Positions 6,498 through 11,814 of a stretch of 11,814 nt of DNA are shown here, piece after piece. This DNA comes from JAVBKB01 sp031554275. GTDB taxonomy: Bacteria; Bacillota; Bacilli; JARBTR01. The DNA lies in NCBI GenBank assembly GCA_031554275.1, contig JAVBKB010000203.1, positions 1 through 11,814 on the forward strand, read 5' to 3'. The notes below the pieces were generated by a model. It was not told the origin of the DNA. It did no database searches and worked only from the letters and a program-made list of their open reading frames with translations. Made by a program: the position numbers and the translations under genes. How positions within the stretch are numbered: position 1 is the stretch's first letter; every line of letters starts with the position of its first letter.

Positions 6498-6824
6498 TCA
6501 TCTATCAGCCTCTGAAATATTTGAACAGTAAACACTGATTTCGTCTCTTATGATCATTTCTGTTATTACTTCAATAATTAAGGACTTGTTCATCTTTTCG
6601 ATCAAAACCATATCAGTTGAAGAAAAGTATCTGCCATTAAGACTTTCACCAGTCTGTTTATTCTTATCTCTAAGAGTCAAAACATTTTGATACGTAAAGA
6701 ATGAAACGACCCATTTTGAACCGTTATCTAGTTCAAAAATCACATCTGAGTTCTCATCACTTTCGTTATAAGAAGTCCATTCTTCAAATTCATACCATAT
6801 TGAAGTTATTTTAGGATTACTCAT
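6498..6824 (-). CDS. Small unrecognised cytoplasmic protein (immunity-like context)
   Basis: A 108-residue protein with no signal peptide, membrane segment or cysteine cluster. It begins MSNPKITSIWYEFEEW and continues DVIFELDNGSKWVVSFFTY, a strand-rich stretch, then KQTGESLNGRYFSSTDMVLI and a predicted C-terminal helix MNKSLIIEVITEMI. The strand-rich half followed by a helix, acidic composition and small size are typical of immunity proteins in polymorphic-toxin loci. I cannot name a family. The ATG at 6824 is preferred over a GTG at 6833 because AGGTGA lies just before it and would be covered by the longer start. It sits 31 bp after the next gene upstream and 60 bp before the GNAT gene on the same strand. 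Confidence 0.7.
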   Translation of the reverse strand: MSNPKITSIWYEFEEWTSYNESDENSDVIFELDNGSKWVVSFFTYQNVLTLRDKNKQTGESLNGRYFSSTDMVLIEKMNKSLIIEVITEMIIRDEISVYCSNISEADR

Positions 6825-6855
6825 TTTTCTCACCTATTTTAAATTCGGTTTTAAA

Positions 6856-7251
6856 TCACCATTCCTCTTTCCAAAGTGGTTTACTTTCGCTATAACCTAA
6901 ACCCGAGAGTACTTTCCACCCATCTTTTATAATCATTTTATTACTAGAAAAAATCGTTGGTTCCACTTTAATCAAGTAAGTAATAACATTTGCAATAAAA
7001 CGTGGTAAAGCAATTGCAATCAACTCAGATTTACCATTTGACTCTGCCTCAACCTCATAAAACCCCCAAAAATTATGTGTTTTGTTTTCAGGTTCTTGAG
7101 CAGGAAAACTAACTTTCACGCGACATCTTCTATTATTCTTAGGAGAAATATCAAGAGTATATCCAGTTGAAACGAAATCCCTACGCATATTCCCACACCT
7201 GTAAACAAAATGCTCACAATTAACCTGAATATTTCTTGATTTACTCTTCAT
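6856..7251 (-). CDS. Unrecognised 131-residue protein
   Basis: An intact reading frame with AAAGGT five bases before the ATG. The N-terminal half is basic with several cysteines (CEHFVYRCGNMRRDF; C12, C19, C43), but not in a clear zinc pattern. The middle (KTHNFWGFYEVEAESNGKS) and the helix ELIAIALPRFIANVITYLIK suggest an alpha/beta fold. The C-terminus is rich in Trp and charged residues (YSESKPLWKEEW). There is no signal peptide; the hydrophobic helix is too polar to be a confident membrane span. It lies about 50 bp after the gene at 7302-7583 and 31 bp before the next, all co-directional, so it is probably part of the same operon. Function unknown. Confidence 0.65.
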   Translation of the reverse strand: MKSKSRNIQVNCEHFVYRCGNMRRDFVSTGYTLDISPKNNRRCRVKVSFPAQEPENKTHNFWGFYEVEAESNGKSELIAIALPRFIANVITYLIKVEPTIFSSNKMIIKDGWKVLSGLGYSESKPLWKEEW

Positions 7252-7301
7252 GAGATACCTTTCATTAACATATAATCATTTTTCGAAGATAGGACAACCT
7301 T

Positions 7302-7583
7302 TTAGAAATAAACCTCTACGACCTCATCCCAGCTAATAAACTCCATAGTCATTTCCAACTCATCTTCCTCTTCACTAATAACCATTAGTTTAACATCATT
7401 TTTGATCATTTCAATAACTCTCACAGGAATGGTAACTCCAAATGATCGATTGAATGGAACATATAATTTCATTTCGCCATAAAAATCCCCATTTACTCTT
7501 TTGCCTTCAATAATAATTATATCTGCCTCAATATAGTGTTTTTCAATGTACAACTCTGATTTTTTCAACTCAGTGTTTTTCAT
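7302..7583 (-). CDS. Unrecognised 93-residue acidic protein
   Basis: A small strand-rich protein with an internal run of aliphatic residues (IEADIIIIEGKRVNGDF), a central strand pair (EMKLYVPFNRSFGVTIPVRV) and a very acidic C-terminus (ISEEEDELEMTMEFISWDEV). There are no cysteines, signal or membrane segment. The start codon lies one base after the stop of the upstream 408-residue gene (TGATATG). No properly spaced ribosome binding site is visible: the nearest purine run, AAAGGGAAAA, is too far upstream. Translation is therefore probably coupled to that gene, which suggests the two products work together. Acidity and size fit an immunity-type protein, but no family is recognised. Confidence 0.7.
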   Translation of the reverse strand: MKNTELKKSELYIEKHYIEADIIIIEGKRVNGDFYGEMKLYVPFNRSFGVTIPVRVIEMIKNDVKLMVISEEEDELEMTMEFISWDEVVEVYF

Positions 7584-7584
7584 A

Positions 7585-8811
7585 TCATTTATTTTCCCTT
7601 TGTTTTAGAAAATAGCGATCAATCTTGTCAGAAATCTTGTCTAGAGATACATGTCGTCTAGAATATTCGGAAACAAACGGGGCATTCTTCCACCAGGTTG
7701 GAGTTTCTATTATTCTTCCAGCAAAGCTTTTGCAGTGACTACACCATATTTCAACATAGCCATCAAACTGCGTTTTATCTGCATTATCGTAGATATAAGC
7801 ATGGATAGTTGGAGAATCACATATTGTGCAAGTTAATGGAAGTGTGAGCTCGTTAGATTCCAAAACTTGATCGATAAGTGCATCAAATTGGTTATCTTCT
7901 CTACTATAAATTCCTTTGTTTTTCCAACAATAGTGCAAGATTGGTGGATTATCTAAATACTCAATCTTCCACTGTTCAAATCGCTTTACAAATAAGTAAT
8001 CATCGTTGTCCGCCCGAGTCTTCTTTGATCTTTTGCATACTTGATAGTTATATGTCACTTCATTCTCTTGCTTCATTATTGTTACGATACAATCCTTTTG
8101 CGAACAAATAAGTTGCTCAGCAAATGCATGAAGACAGATGAGTTGCTCATAATAGTCGGGATGATGCGAAAGACTTGTGTTATCAACCCAACCATCCTTT
8201 GTTTTGTAAAGAAAACGAATCTGTCTAACATACATATAATTATGAATGTAAATGGCCAAATCAGTATGCTCTTCACGAATTATTTCTTCAATTATTGGTA
8301 CAATGAGCAGAGATTTCTGTTCCCTACTCAACCGCTTATTTAATAGCTTAAAGACATCCTCATGCTTCCGAACAAATCGTGTATAATTTTCGTCTGGTAA
8401 AGACTGTGTATGCGAACTAAAATCAATTTCTGAAAGTTGTCTGCTAATTGTACTCCAGTTTCGTTTGATGGTAAAAGCAGGAGCCACGTCATCCACTAGT
8501 TCTTCAAATTGACTAAGTGCCGTATCCTGTGTACCAAAACAGTGACTTAATAAATGCCACCCACTTATGTTACAGGCACAACGCGAAACAGAATGTTTTA
8601 GAAACATCCAGTCCTCTATATCATAAACAGAATCCCACCAATGAGTCGACCTACCTCTACCAGAAAGCCATCCACTCACAAACATTTCGACCAAATTTAA
8701 CTGAGGTTTTCCAACATACATCCCTGGTCTACAACTAATCGCTCTTAAAAACTTCTCTAAATCATGTCTGTATTCTGCTGTGTCACTAGGATTAACACTC
8801 TCATTGACCAT
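7585..8811 (-). CDS. 408-residue protein with RPGMYVG segment and C-terminal zinc ribbon
   Basis: A two-part soluble protein. The N-terminal part carries ISCRPGMYVGKPQLNLVEMF (25-44) and then a Trp-rich THWWDSVYDIEDW. The RPxMYxG-x-x-x-L pattern recurs, from memory, in small proteins of polymorphic-toxin immunity loci. A helical, charged middle (about 110-320) contains the conserved-looking IREEHTDLAIYIHNYMYVRQ. The C-terminal part has a four-cysteine ribbon, CTIC (328-331) and CSHC (357-360), followed by PTWWKN at about 371-376, also seen in immunity-like proteins. The ATG at 8811 is chosen over one 24 bases upstream because GAGGGTGA stands just before it. It heads a run of six co-directional genes, with the next gene one base away. 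Function unknown; an immunity or nucleic-acid-binding role is a guess. Confidence 0.75.
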   Translation of the reverse strand: MVNESVNPSDTAEYRHDLEKFLRAISCRPGMYVGKPQLNLVEMFVSGWLSGRGRSTHWWDSVYDIEDWMFLKHSVSRCACNISGWHLLSHCFGTQDTALSQFEELVDDVAPAFTIKRNWSTISRQLSEIDFSSHTQSLPDENYTRFVRKHEDVFKLLNKRLSREQKSLLIVPIIEEIIREEHTDLAIYIHNYMYVRQIRFLYKTKDGWVDNTSLSHHPDYYEQLICLHAFAEQLICSQKDCIVTIMKQENEVTYNYQVCKRSKKTRADNDDYLFVKRFEQWKIEYLDNPPILHYCWKNKGIYSREDNQFDALIDQVLESNELTLPLTCTICDSPTIHAYIYDNADKTQFDGYVEIWCSHCKSFAGRIIETPTWWKNAPFVSEYSRRHVSLDKISDKIDRYFLKQRENK

Positions 8812-8846
8812 AAAATCACCCTCTTGGTTCATCATCAGTGTCTAGT

Positions 8847-9002
8847 TCATTGCATGACTAAGTTGTCTTTTCCTATGCTCATAAGTAGCCGCTCGACTTG
8901 TTTGGTAATTTGATCGCTTACTTGTTCGGTATCAGCGATCTCCATCAATTCATCTCTGATAGTTTGAAGAAGAAATTCAATGAACAAGTATGAATCAGTT
9001 TC
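8847..9002 (-). pseudogene. Fragment resembling the C-terminus of a Fic-family protein
   Basis: Between an upstream TAA (9003-9005) and a TGA (8847-8849) the minus strand reads ETDSYLFIEFLLQTIRDEL, then MEIADTEQVSDQITKQVERL and LMSIGKDNLVMQ. The FIEFxLxxI-x-[DE]-x-L helix and the DQV/SDQI/KQV run followed by LL resemble the tail and winged-helix linker of larger Fic proteins. The catalytic HPFxxGNGR part is absent. There is no start codon with a ribosome binding site. This is different from the short intact Fic gene at 3265-3975, which has no such tail. Assignment is from memory of the family pattern. Confidence 0.4.
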
Positions 9003-9241
9003 TTAATTCGATGCTAAATTCTTGTAGTGCCCATCTTGGTGTTCTCTAAATTAGCGTTGAGATTTATATAGAAAATACTATTCATTAAGTATATCAATCT
9101 GAAAACATCACCATTCCATAGTGCTGACTGAGCTTTTAGTGGCATAACTTCTATAACTTCAATACTGTTTTTCCTAAACAATTTCCTTAGCACTATTAAT
9201 CACTAGCTTTCATCTGATCAAAATCTTTCTCTGATCATACA
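9003..9241. other. Non-coding or decayed stretch
   Basis: No supported gene. A minus-strand frame from a GTG at 9193 to TAG at 9014 is open for 59 codons (including LWNGDVFRLIYLMNSIFY and ANLENTKMGTTRI). It has no ribosome binding site and no recognised family. With decayed sequence on both sides it may be another remnant. Confidence 0.3.
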
Positions 9242-9468
9242 ACATTTTTGAAGATTAGAACACCTTCCAAACTAGCTGAAGAATTAGGCGAATTATTCTA
9301 GTCGATGCTGGCGGTATGGTAGTGAAAATTGATGAAAAGTAAAAAGTAGCAAGGGCGCTTAAACCTATGGTAGCTGAGCCAAGATTGGAAACGAAGTAAA
9401 TGTTGAAAAATTGGCTTGATAAATCGCAAACAATTCAAGAACATGGATATAATATAAACGACAATTAA
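9242..9468 (+). pseudogene. Possible remnant of a plus-strand gene
   Basis: Protein-like stretches follow one another but are interrupted. KIRTPSKLAEELGELF is in one frame. LVDAGGMVVKIDEK, KVARALKPMVAEPRLETK and MLKNWLDKSQTIQEHGYN are in a second, with in-frame TAA codons between the last three. One frameshift and two nonsense changes would restore a frame of about 70 residues ending just before the acetyltransferase gene. I recognise no family, and chance open frames are not excluded. Confidence 0.25.
9448..9453 (+). promoter_or_regulatory. Possible -10 box for the acetyltransferase gene
   Basis: A perfect TATAAT lies 35 bases before the ATG of the acetyltransferase gene. No good -35 match is found at 16-18 bp, so this is a weak promoter call based on the -10 element and position only. 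Confidence 0.3.
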
Positions 9469-9488
9469 TTTATAATGGGAGTTTGCTG

Positions 9489-10040
9489 ATGACCCAAAGA
9501 GAGAAAATGTTAACCGGAAAATTGTATGATCCAACGGATACTGAGTTAAAAGAGTTACGGTTAAAAGCAAGGCAGATTTTTGAACAGTTCAATCGCACCT
9601 CCAGAACTGATATAGTAGAGCGAACCCAATTTCTTAAACAATTGTTTGGTACAACGGGTGAGCGTATTTTTATAGAACCGTCCTTCAAGTGTGATTACGG
9701 ATGTAATATTCATGTCGGCGAGAATTTCTTTGCTAACTTTGACTGCGTAATTCTGGATGTGGCAGAAGTACGCATAGGTAATAACTGCATGATTGCACCG
9801 CAGGTTGGGATTTACACAGCGACTCATCCTCTTGATGCAGTCGAGCGTAATAGTGGGCGAGAACTTGGTTTCCCAATCACAATTGGTGACAACTGCTGGA
9901 TTGGTGGTCATGCGACAATTAATCCGGGTGTTACCCTAGGAAACAATGTTGTGATCGCTTCTGGTGCGGTAGTTACGAAAAGTTTTGGCGACAATGTGCT
10001 CATTGGTGGTTGTCCTGCACGGGTTTTGAAGGAGATTTGA
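9489..10040 (+). CDS. maa: Maltose O-acetyltransferase (LacA/NodL/CAT hexapeptide family)
   Basis: A 183-residue left-handed beta-helix acetyltransferase, the usual length for Maa. The N-terminal Mac domain is present (MTQREKMLTGKLYDPTDTEL), followed by helices to about residue 55. Next come hexapeptide repeats (ANFDCVILDVAEVRIGNNCM at 82-101; ITIGDNCWIGG and VTLGNNVVIASGAVV later) and the terminal GGCPARVLKEI. The active-site loop GIYTATHPLDAVERNSG contains the catalytic histidine, H113, which activates the sugar hydroxyl; acetyl-CoA lies between helix coils of the trimer. It acetylates maltose or glucose, probably for detoxification of excess sugars. The ATG at 9489 has GGGAG seven bases upstream; in-frame TTG and CTG codons just before it are rejected. 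The gene appears intact amid decayed neighbours and stands alone on the plus strand. Confidence 0.95.
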   Translation: MTQREKMLTGKLYDPTDTELKELRLKARQIFEQFNRTSRTDIVERTQFLKQLFGTTGERIFIEPSFKCDYGCNIHVGENFFANFDCVILDVAEVRIGNNCMIAPQVGIYTATHPLDAVERNSGRELGFPITIGDNCWIGGHATINPGVTLGNNVVIASGAVVTKSFGDNVLIGGCPARVLKEI

Positions 10041-10159
10041 AAATTTTACTGAATACAGCAGAGTGATCGCGGTATGTAGCAGAACACGATCTCGAGTAAT
10101 CAGCAATCCACAAGAAAAGCCGCTGATTCATCTTTGTCTCAGAAAGTTCTGAAAACCTG

Positions 10160-10552
10160 ATGAAAAGGGCAAGAGTGAATTGGGGTTGGGGTTCTTGGAC
10201 TCCAGATGACCCTGGAGATATGGACATGTATAGTAGTTTTGAGGATGGGAGTAAAAGAGAAAATCGGGATATAATACAGACAATTACTCACGAATTCGGT
10301 CATATTTTTGGACTTGATGATGCATATGAAGATGACGAATATACTGTTGGGAGTGATTTACGACCAAGTGCTTATGACGCAAAGATTGTTGGAATTGATG
10401 ATGTAATGTTCGACAACCATCATACTAACGCCATAATTTCTCGTATCGATATTCAAATGATAATAGAAGCTTTCCGTACTGGTGAATCACAGTTTTATTT
10501 AGATTATGATGGTAATAAGAAATCTACTGGGACAAAAGAGTGTAATCATTGA
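10160..10552 (+). CDS. Metzincin-like metallopeptidase domain, truncated (probable toxin tip)
   Basis: A 130-residue frame with a zinc protease core HEFGHIFGLDD at 44-54: H44 and H48 as ligands, E45 as catalytic base, and D54 as third ligand in the HExxHxxGxxD form. A plausible Met-turn follows (GIDDVMFDNHH, Met83). The N-terminus is missing. No ribosome binding site precedes the ATG, and the same frame stays coding-like upstream (FIFVSESSENL) to a TGA at 10124-10126. So this is the C-terminal domain of a longer protein cut off near there. Such C-terminal peptidase domains are typical tips of polymorphic toxins. A small membrane protein follows, with its ribosome binding site at the stop codon, which fits a toxin-immunity layout. 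Whether it is expressed is doubtful. Peptidase motif certain; toxin role inferred. Confidence 0.7.
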   Translation: MKRARVNWGWGSWTPDDPGDMDMYSSFEDGSKRENRDIIQTITHEFGHIFGLDDAYEDDEYTVGSDLRPSAYDAKIVGIDDVMFDNHHTNAIISRIDIQMIIEAFRTGESQFYLDYDGNKKSTGTKECNH

Positions 10553-10566
10553 AAGGATGGAAAAAC

Positions 10567-11070
10567 ATGAAGTATAAACCTCTTGTTTTTTTGGTTATAT
10601 GCCTCTTCGTAATTAGTGGAGCAATTTATTTCTTAAAGAAAAGCGACTCAGCAAGTACAAATGATGCAACTGAAATCTATAAAGAATCATATGTAAACTT
10701 CTTAAATGAAAACAAGAATGAACTAGAGTTTGTTACCTCTGAGCTCTTGAAAATAGATAGTTCAGCCAGTTTTCTATTGTTGATGGAAAACGAACAACTT
10801 GTTATAAAAATCTTTGAACCTGGGAGTAATGCAGAAAACGAGATTATGGCAAATAGTGTTTTAGTTGAAAAAATGCTAAACATTTTTAAAACCAATGAAG
10901 TTCATTCAATTTCTATATCCAAAAACATACCAGTAATTATCTTCAGTATGATCCTCACACCCAAAGGACGGAGAATAGATTTGAATTTCAATCCGAACAA
11001 TCTCAATGTTGGACAACAGACTGAGAAAATAGATGATAAGTGGGATATGCGGGTTATTTGGAATGAATAG
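10567..11070 (+). CDS. Single-span membrane protein, possible immunity partner
   Basis: A 167-residue protein with a short basic N-terminus (MKYK) and one hydrophobic helix at about 5-23 (LVFLVICLFVISGAIYFL), then KK and a polar domain. There is no lipobox (the cysteine at 12 is mid-helix) and no clear signal-peptidase site, so it is probably anchored with the rest outside. The outer part has charged helices (KNELEFVTSELLKID) and strands (NIPVIIFSMILTP, GRRIDLNFNPN). The ATG at 10567 follows AAAGGA with nine bases spacing; an in-frame TTG at 10549 is less likely. The ribosome binding site lies just after the stop of the peptidase gene, so they are co-transcribed. By position it could neutralise that peptidase at the membrane. 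No family recognised. Confidence 0.7.
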   Translation: MKYKPLVFLVICLFVISGAIYFLKKSDSASTNDATEIYKESYVNFLNENKNELEFVTSELLKIDSSASFLLLMENEQLVIKIFEPGSNAENEIMANSVLVEKMLNIFKTNEVHSISISKNIPVIIFSMILTPKGRRIDLNFNPNNLNVGQQTEKIDDKWDMRVIWNE

Positions 11071-11187
11071 GAGATTAGCTCTGATATCATTGTTTGAGGA
11101 TACGGAAAAAATCGGTACTTCTCCATTGGAGGATTGACCTATAAGTCAAGTAGCTCCGTTAAACATGTTCTCGCAGAAATCAATCTT
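11071..11187. other. Intergenic stretch with one possible short frame
   Basis: An ATG at 11063 overlapping the end of the membrane-protein gene opens a 24-codon frame (MNRRLALISLFEDTEKIGTS) to a TGA at 11137. There is no good ribosome binding site, so it is not called a gene. The rest holds only the stem-loop described separately. Confidence 0.3.
11128..11157. repeat. Nested stem-loop after the membrane-protein gene
   Basis: GGAG (11128-11131) pairs with CTCC (11154-11157). Inside it TTGAC (11134-11138) pairs with GTCAA (11145-11149) around CTATAA. A second small hairpin, CTCC-ATT-GGAG, overlaps at 11121-11131. No T run follows on either strand, so it is not a standard terminator. Confidence 0.35.
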
Positions 11188-11577
11188 TTATAAAAATTCA
11201 TCTCGAAACCTTCCCGCAGGAATTTCAAATGATGATCACAACGGGATTTTGGTTATGGAAGCTTTGTACATTTCCCGCACCTTAGATATTTTCGAACGGT
11301 GCTTATCTGCTAACGTTTTTAAGCAACTGTACTCCATGAGATACGTAAAATAGTTCAATTTGTAGAAGTTGACTGCTAAGTTATAGTAATTTCATATGCC
11401 ACGCAATTCGGCATTATACGTTGATACGATTTCCAAATCTGTGAGGTACAACATTGGTGGGCGCTTACAAGGCTCTAACTTGCAGTTATCCCTTCGTTGT
11501 TCAACAATTCTGCGTGAAAACAGAAACTGTTCTATTTTATCGAAAGGAATTGAAAATCCTTCAACTTTGAAGAAACT
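11188..11577 (-). pseudogene. Group II intron-encoded protein remnant (maturase domain)
   Basis: The minus strand encodes the C-terminal maturase (X) domain of a group II intron reverse transcriptase. In order it reads GFSIPFDKIEQFLFSRR, RPPMLYLTDLEIVSTYNAEL, RGI-stop-NYYNLAVNFYKL, and NYFTYLMEYSCLKTLADKH followed by SKVREMYK. The stop (TGA, 11392-11394) replaces the cysteine of the family's usual RGICNYY. Further in-frame stops lie at 11236-11238 and 11188-11190, after which homology fades. The catalytic YADD polymerase part is entirely missing: above 11577 the same frame meets two stops and the homology ends. Splicing and mobility are therefore impossible from this copy. No convincing intron domain V was found on the 3' side (below 11188). 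Confidence 0.8.
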
Positions 11578-11686
11578 TCATCATCTCTTCGCTCCTACTG
11601 AAGATTTACAAGAAATATCGATGAGTAGTGGTTGGGGTGAAGAATTCATCGAAATTTCAAGAATCATTGACTCCTTTAAATTGTGA
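11546..11686 (+). pseudogene. C-terminal end of an unrecognised plus-strand protein
   Basis: The frame ending at 11686 has a protein-like tail, STLKKLHHLFAPTEDLQ then EISMSSGWGEEFIEISRIID and SFKL. From about 11576 it begins exactly where the opposing group II intron homology stops. Upstream of that the frame is just the complement of the intron protein. It therefore looks like the last 35-40 residues of a gene cut by the intron remnant or by a deletion. No family is recognised. Confidence 0.4.
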
Positions 11687-11745
11687 ACATTGATTCAGGG
11701 CTTGTTACTGTCTGAAAAAATTACTAAATGCTCCAATCTCAAACC

Positions 11746-11814
11746 TTATTCAATTACGATCGATCCATCTAAATATCCTACTTTAAGCTTTAATGAAGTT
11801 GAAAACTCAAATCC
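11746..11814 (-). CDS. 3' end of a gene entering from the right edge
   Basis: The minus strand is open from the window edge to a TAA at 11746-11748 and reads GFEFSTSLKLKVGYLDGS then IVIE, a strand-like C-terminus. With only 22 codons visible it may be real or chance. The 60 bases downstream hold nothing recognisable. Confidence 0.3.
   Translation of the reverse strand, partial: GFEFSTSLKLKVGYLDGSIVIE

Noticed and set aside
8041..8343. 100-codon plus-strand open frame
   Set aside because: It is antisense to the 408-residue gene, which has a good start and ordered domains.
9470..9475. Second TATAAT before the acetyltransferase gene
   Set aside because: It abuts the ribosome binding site and would leave almost no leader, so it is unlikely to be the -10 box.
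9298..9570. 90-codon minus-strand open frame
   Set aside because: It overlaps the start of the well-supported acetyltransferase gene and has a biased, non-protein-like composition.
11165..11353. 62-codon plus-strand open frame
   Set aside because: It is the complement of the maturase-domain remnant; the minus strand carries the recognisable YLMEYSCLKTLADKH.
11392..11394. TGA in the maturase RGI-NYY motif as a possible recoded cysteine or tryptophan codon
   Set aside because: Two more in-frame stops follow and the polymerase half of the protein is missing, so simple decay explains it.
11396..11545. First half of the plus-strand frame that ends at 11686
   Set aside because: This part is the complement of maturase sequence; only the tail from about 11546-11576 onward looks like genuine protein.

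Overview
The window looks like an accessory, mosaic stretch of a low-GC Gram-positive (Firmicutes) chromosome. The grounds are visibly AT-rich DNA, strong AGGAGG-type ribosome binding sites with 5-9 nt spacers, SigA-like TATAAT boxes, a tandem run of TerD genes matching the yceC-yceD-yceE order of Bacillus, a Maa-type acetyltransferase and a SpoVG-domain gene. No genus can be fixed from the sequence. No rRNA, tRNA, CRISPR array or complete insertion sequence was seen.

From the left, on the minus strand: three tandem TerD-family genes (104-1969) with a SigA-like promoter at 2032-2060; a type II toxin-antitoxin pair (RelE/ParE-like toxin 2176-2490, Phd/YefM-like antitoxin 2477-2749) whose promoter lies inside an inverted repeat; a SpoVG-domain gene broken by two apparent one-base deletions (2866-3190); a convincing intrinsic terminator (3224-3254); a Fic-domain gene (3265-3975); and a small cysteine-rich zinc-binding-type gene (4014-4361). 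The last two probably share a promoter whose transcript would start at a long inverted repeat (4398-4438).

From 4482 to 9002, also minus strand, there is a frame-broken gene remnant, then six closely spaced genes running 8811 to 4803: a 408-residue protein with an N-terminal RPGMYVG segment and a C-terminal zinc-ribbon/WW segment, three small unrecognised proteins, a GNAT acetyltransferase and a TPR protein. Small, diverse, tightly packed genes of this kind resemble the orphan immunity or accessory arrays of polymorphic-toxin loci; that reading is inference. Upstream of them lies a short fragment resembling the C-terminus of a Fic-family protein.

On the plus strand: degenerate sequence (9242-9468), an intact maltose O-acetyltransferase gene (9489-10040), then the metzincin-like catalytic end of a larger protein (HEFGHIFGLDD) with no proper start, followed at once by a small single-span membrane protein. 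This looks like a displaced toxin tip with its possible immunity gene. The right end is debris: a minus-strand group II intron maturase-domain remnant with an in-frame stop, abutting the C-terminal end of an unrecognised plus-strand protein, and the last codons of a minus-strand gene that enters from the right edge.

Overall, a TerD stress operon is followed by a succession of conflict-type modules (toxin-antitoxin, Fic, immunity-like, toxin-tip) and mobile-element scars.
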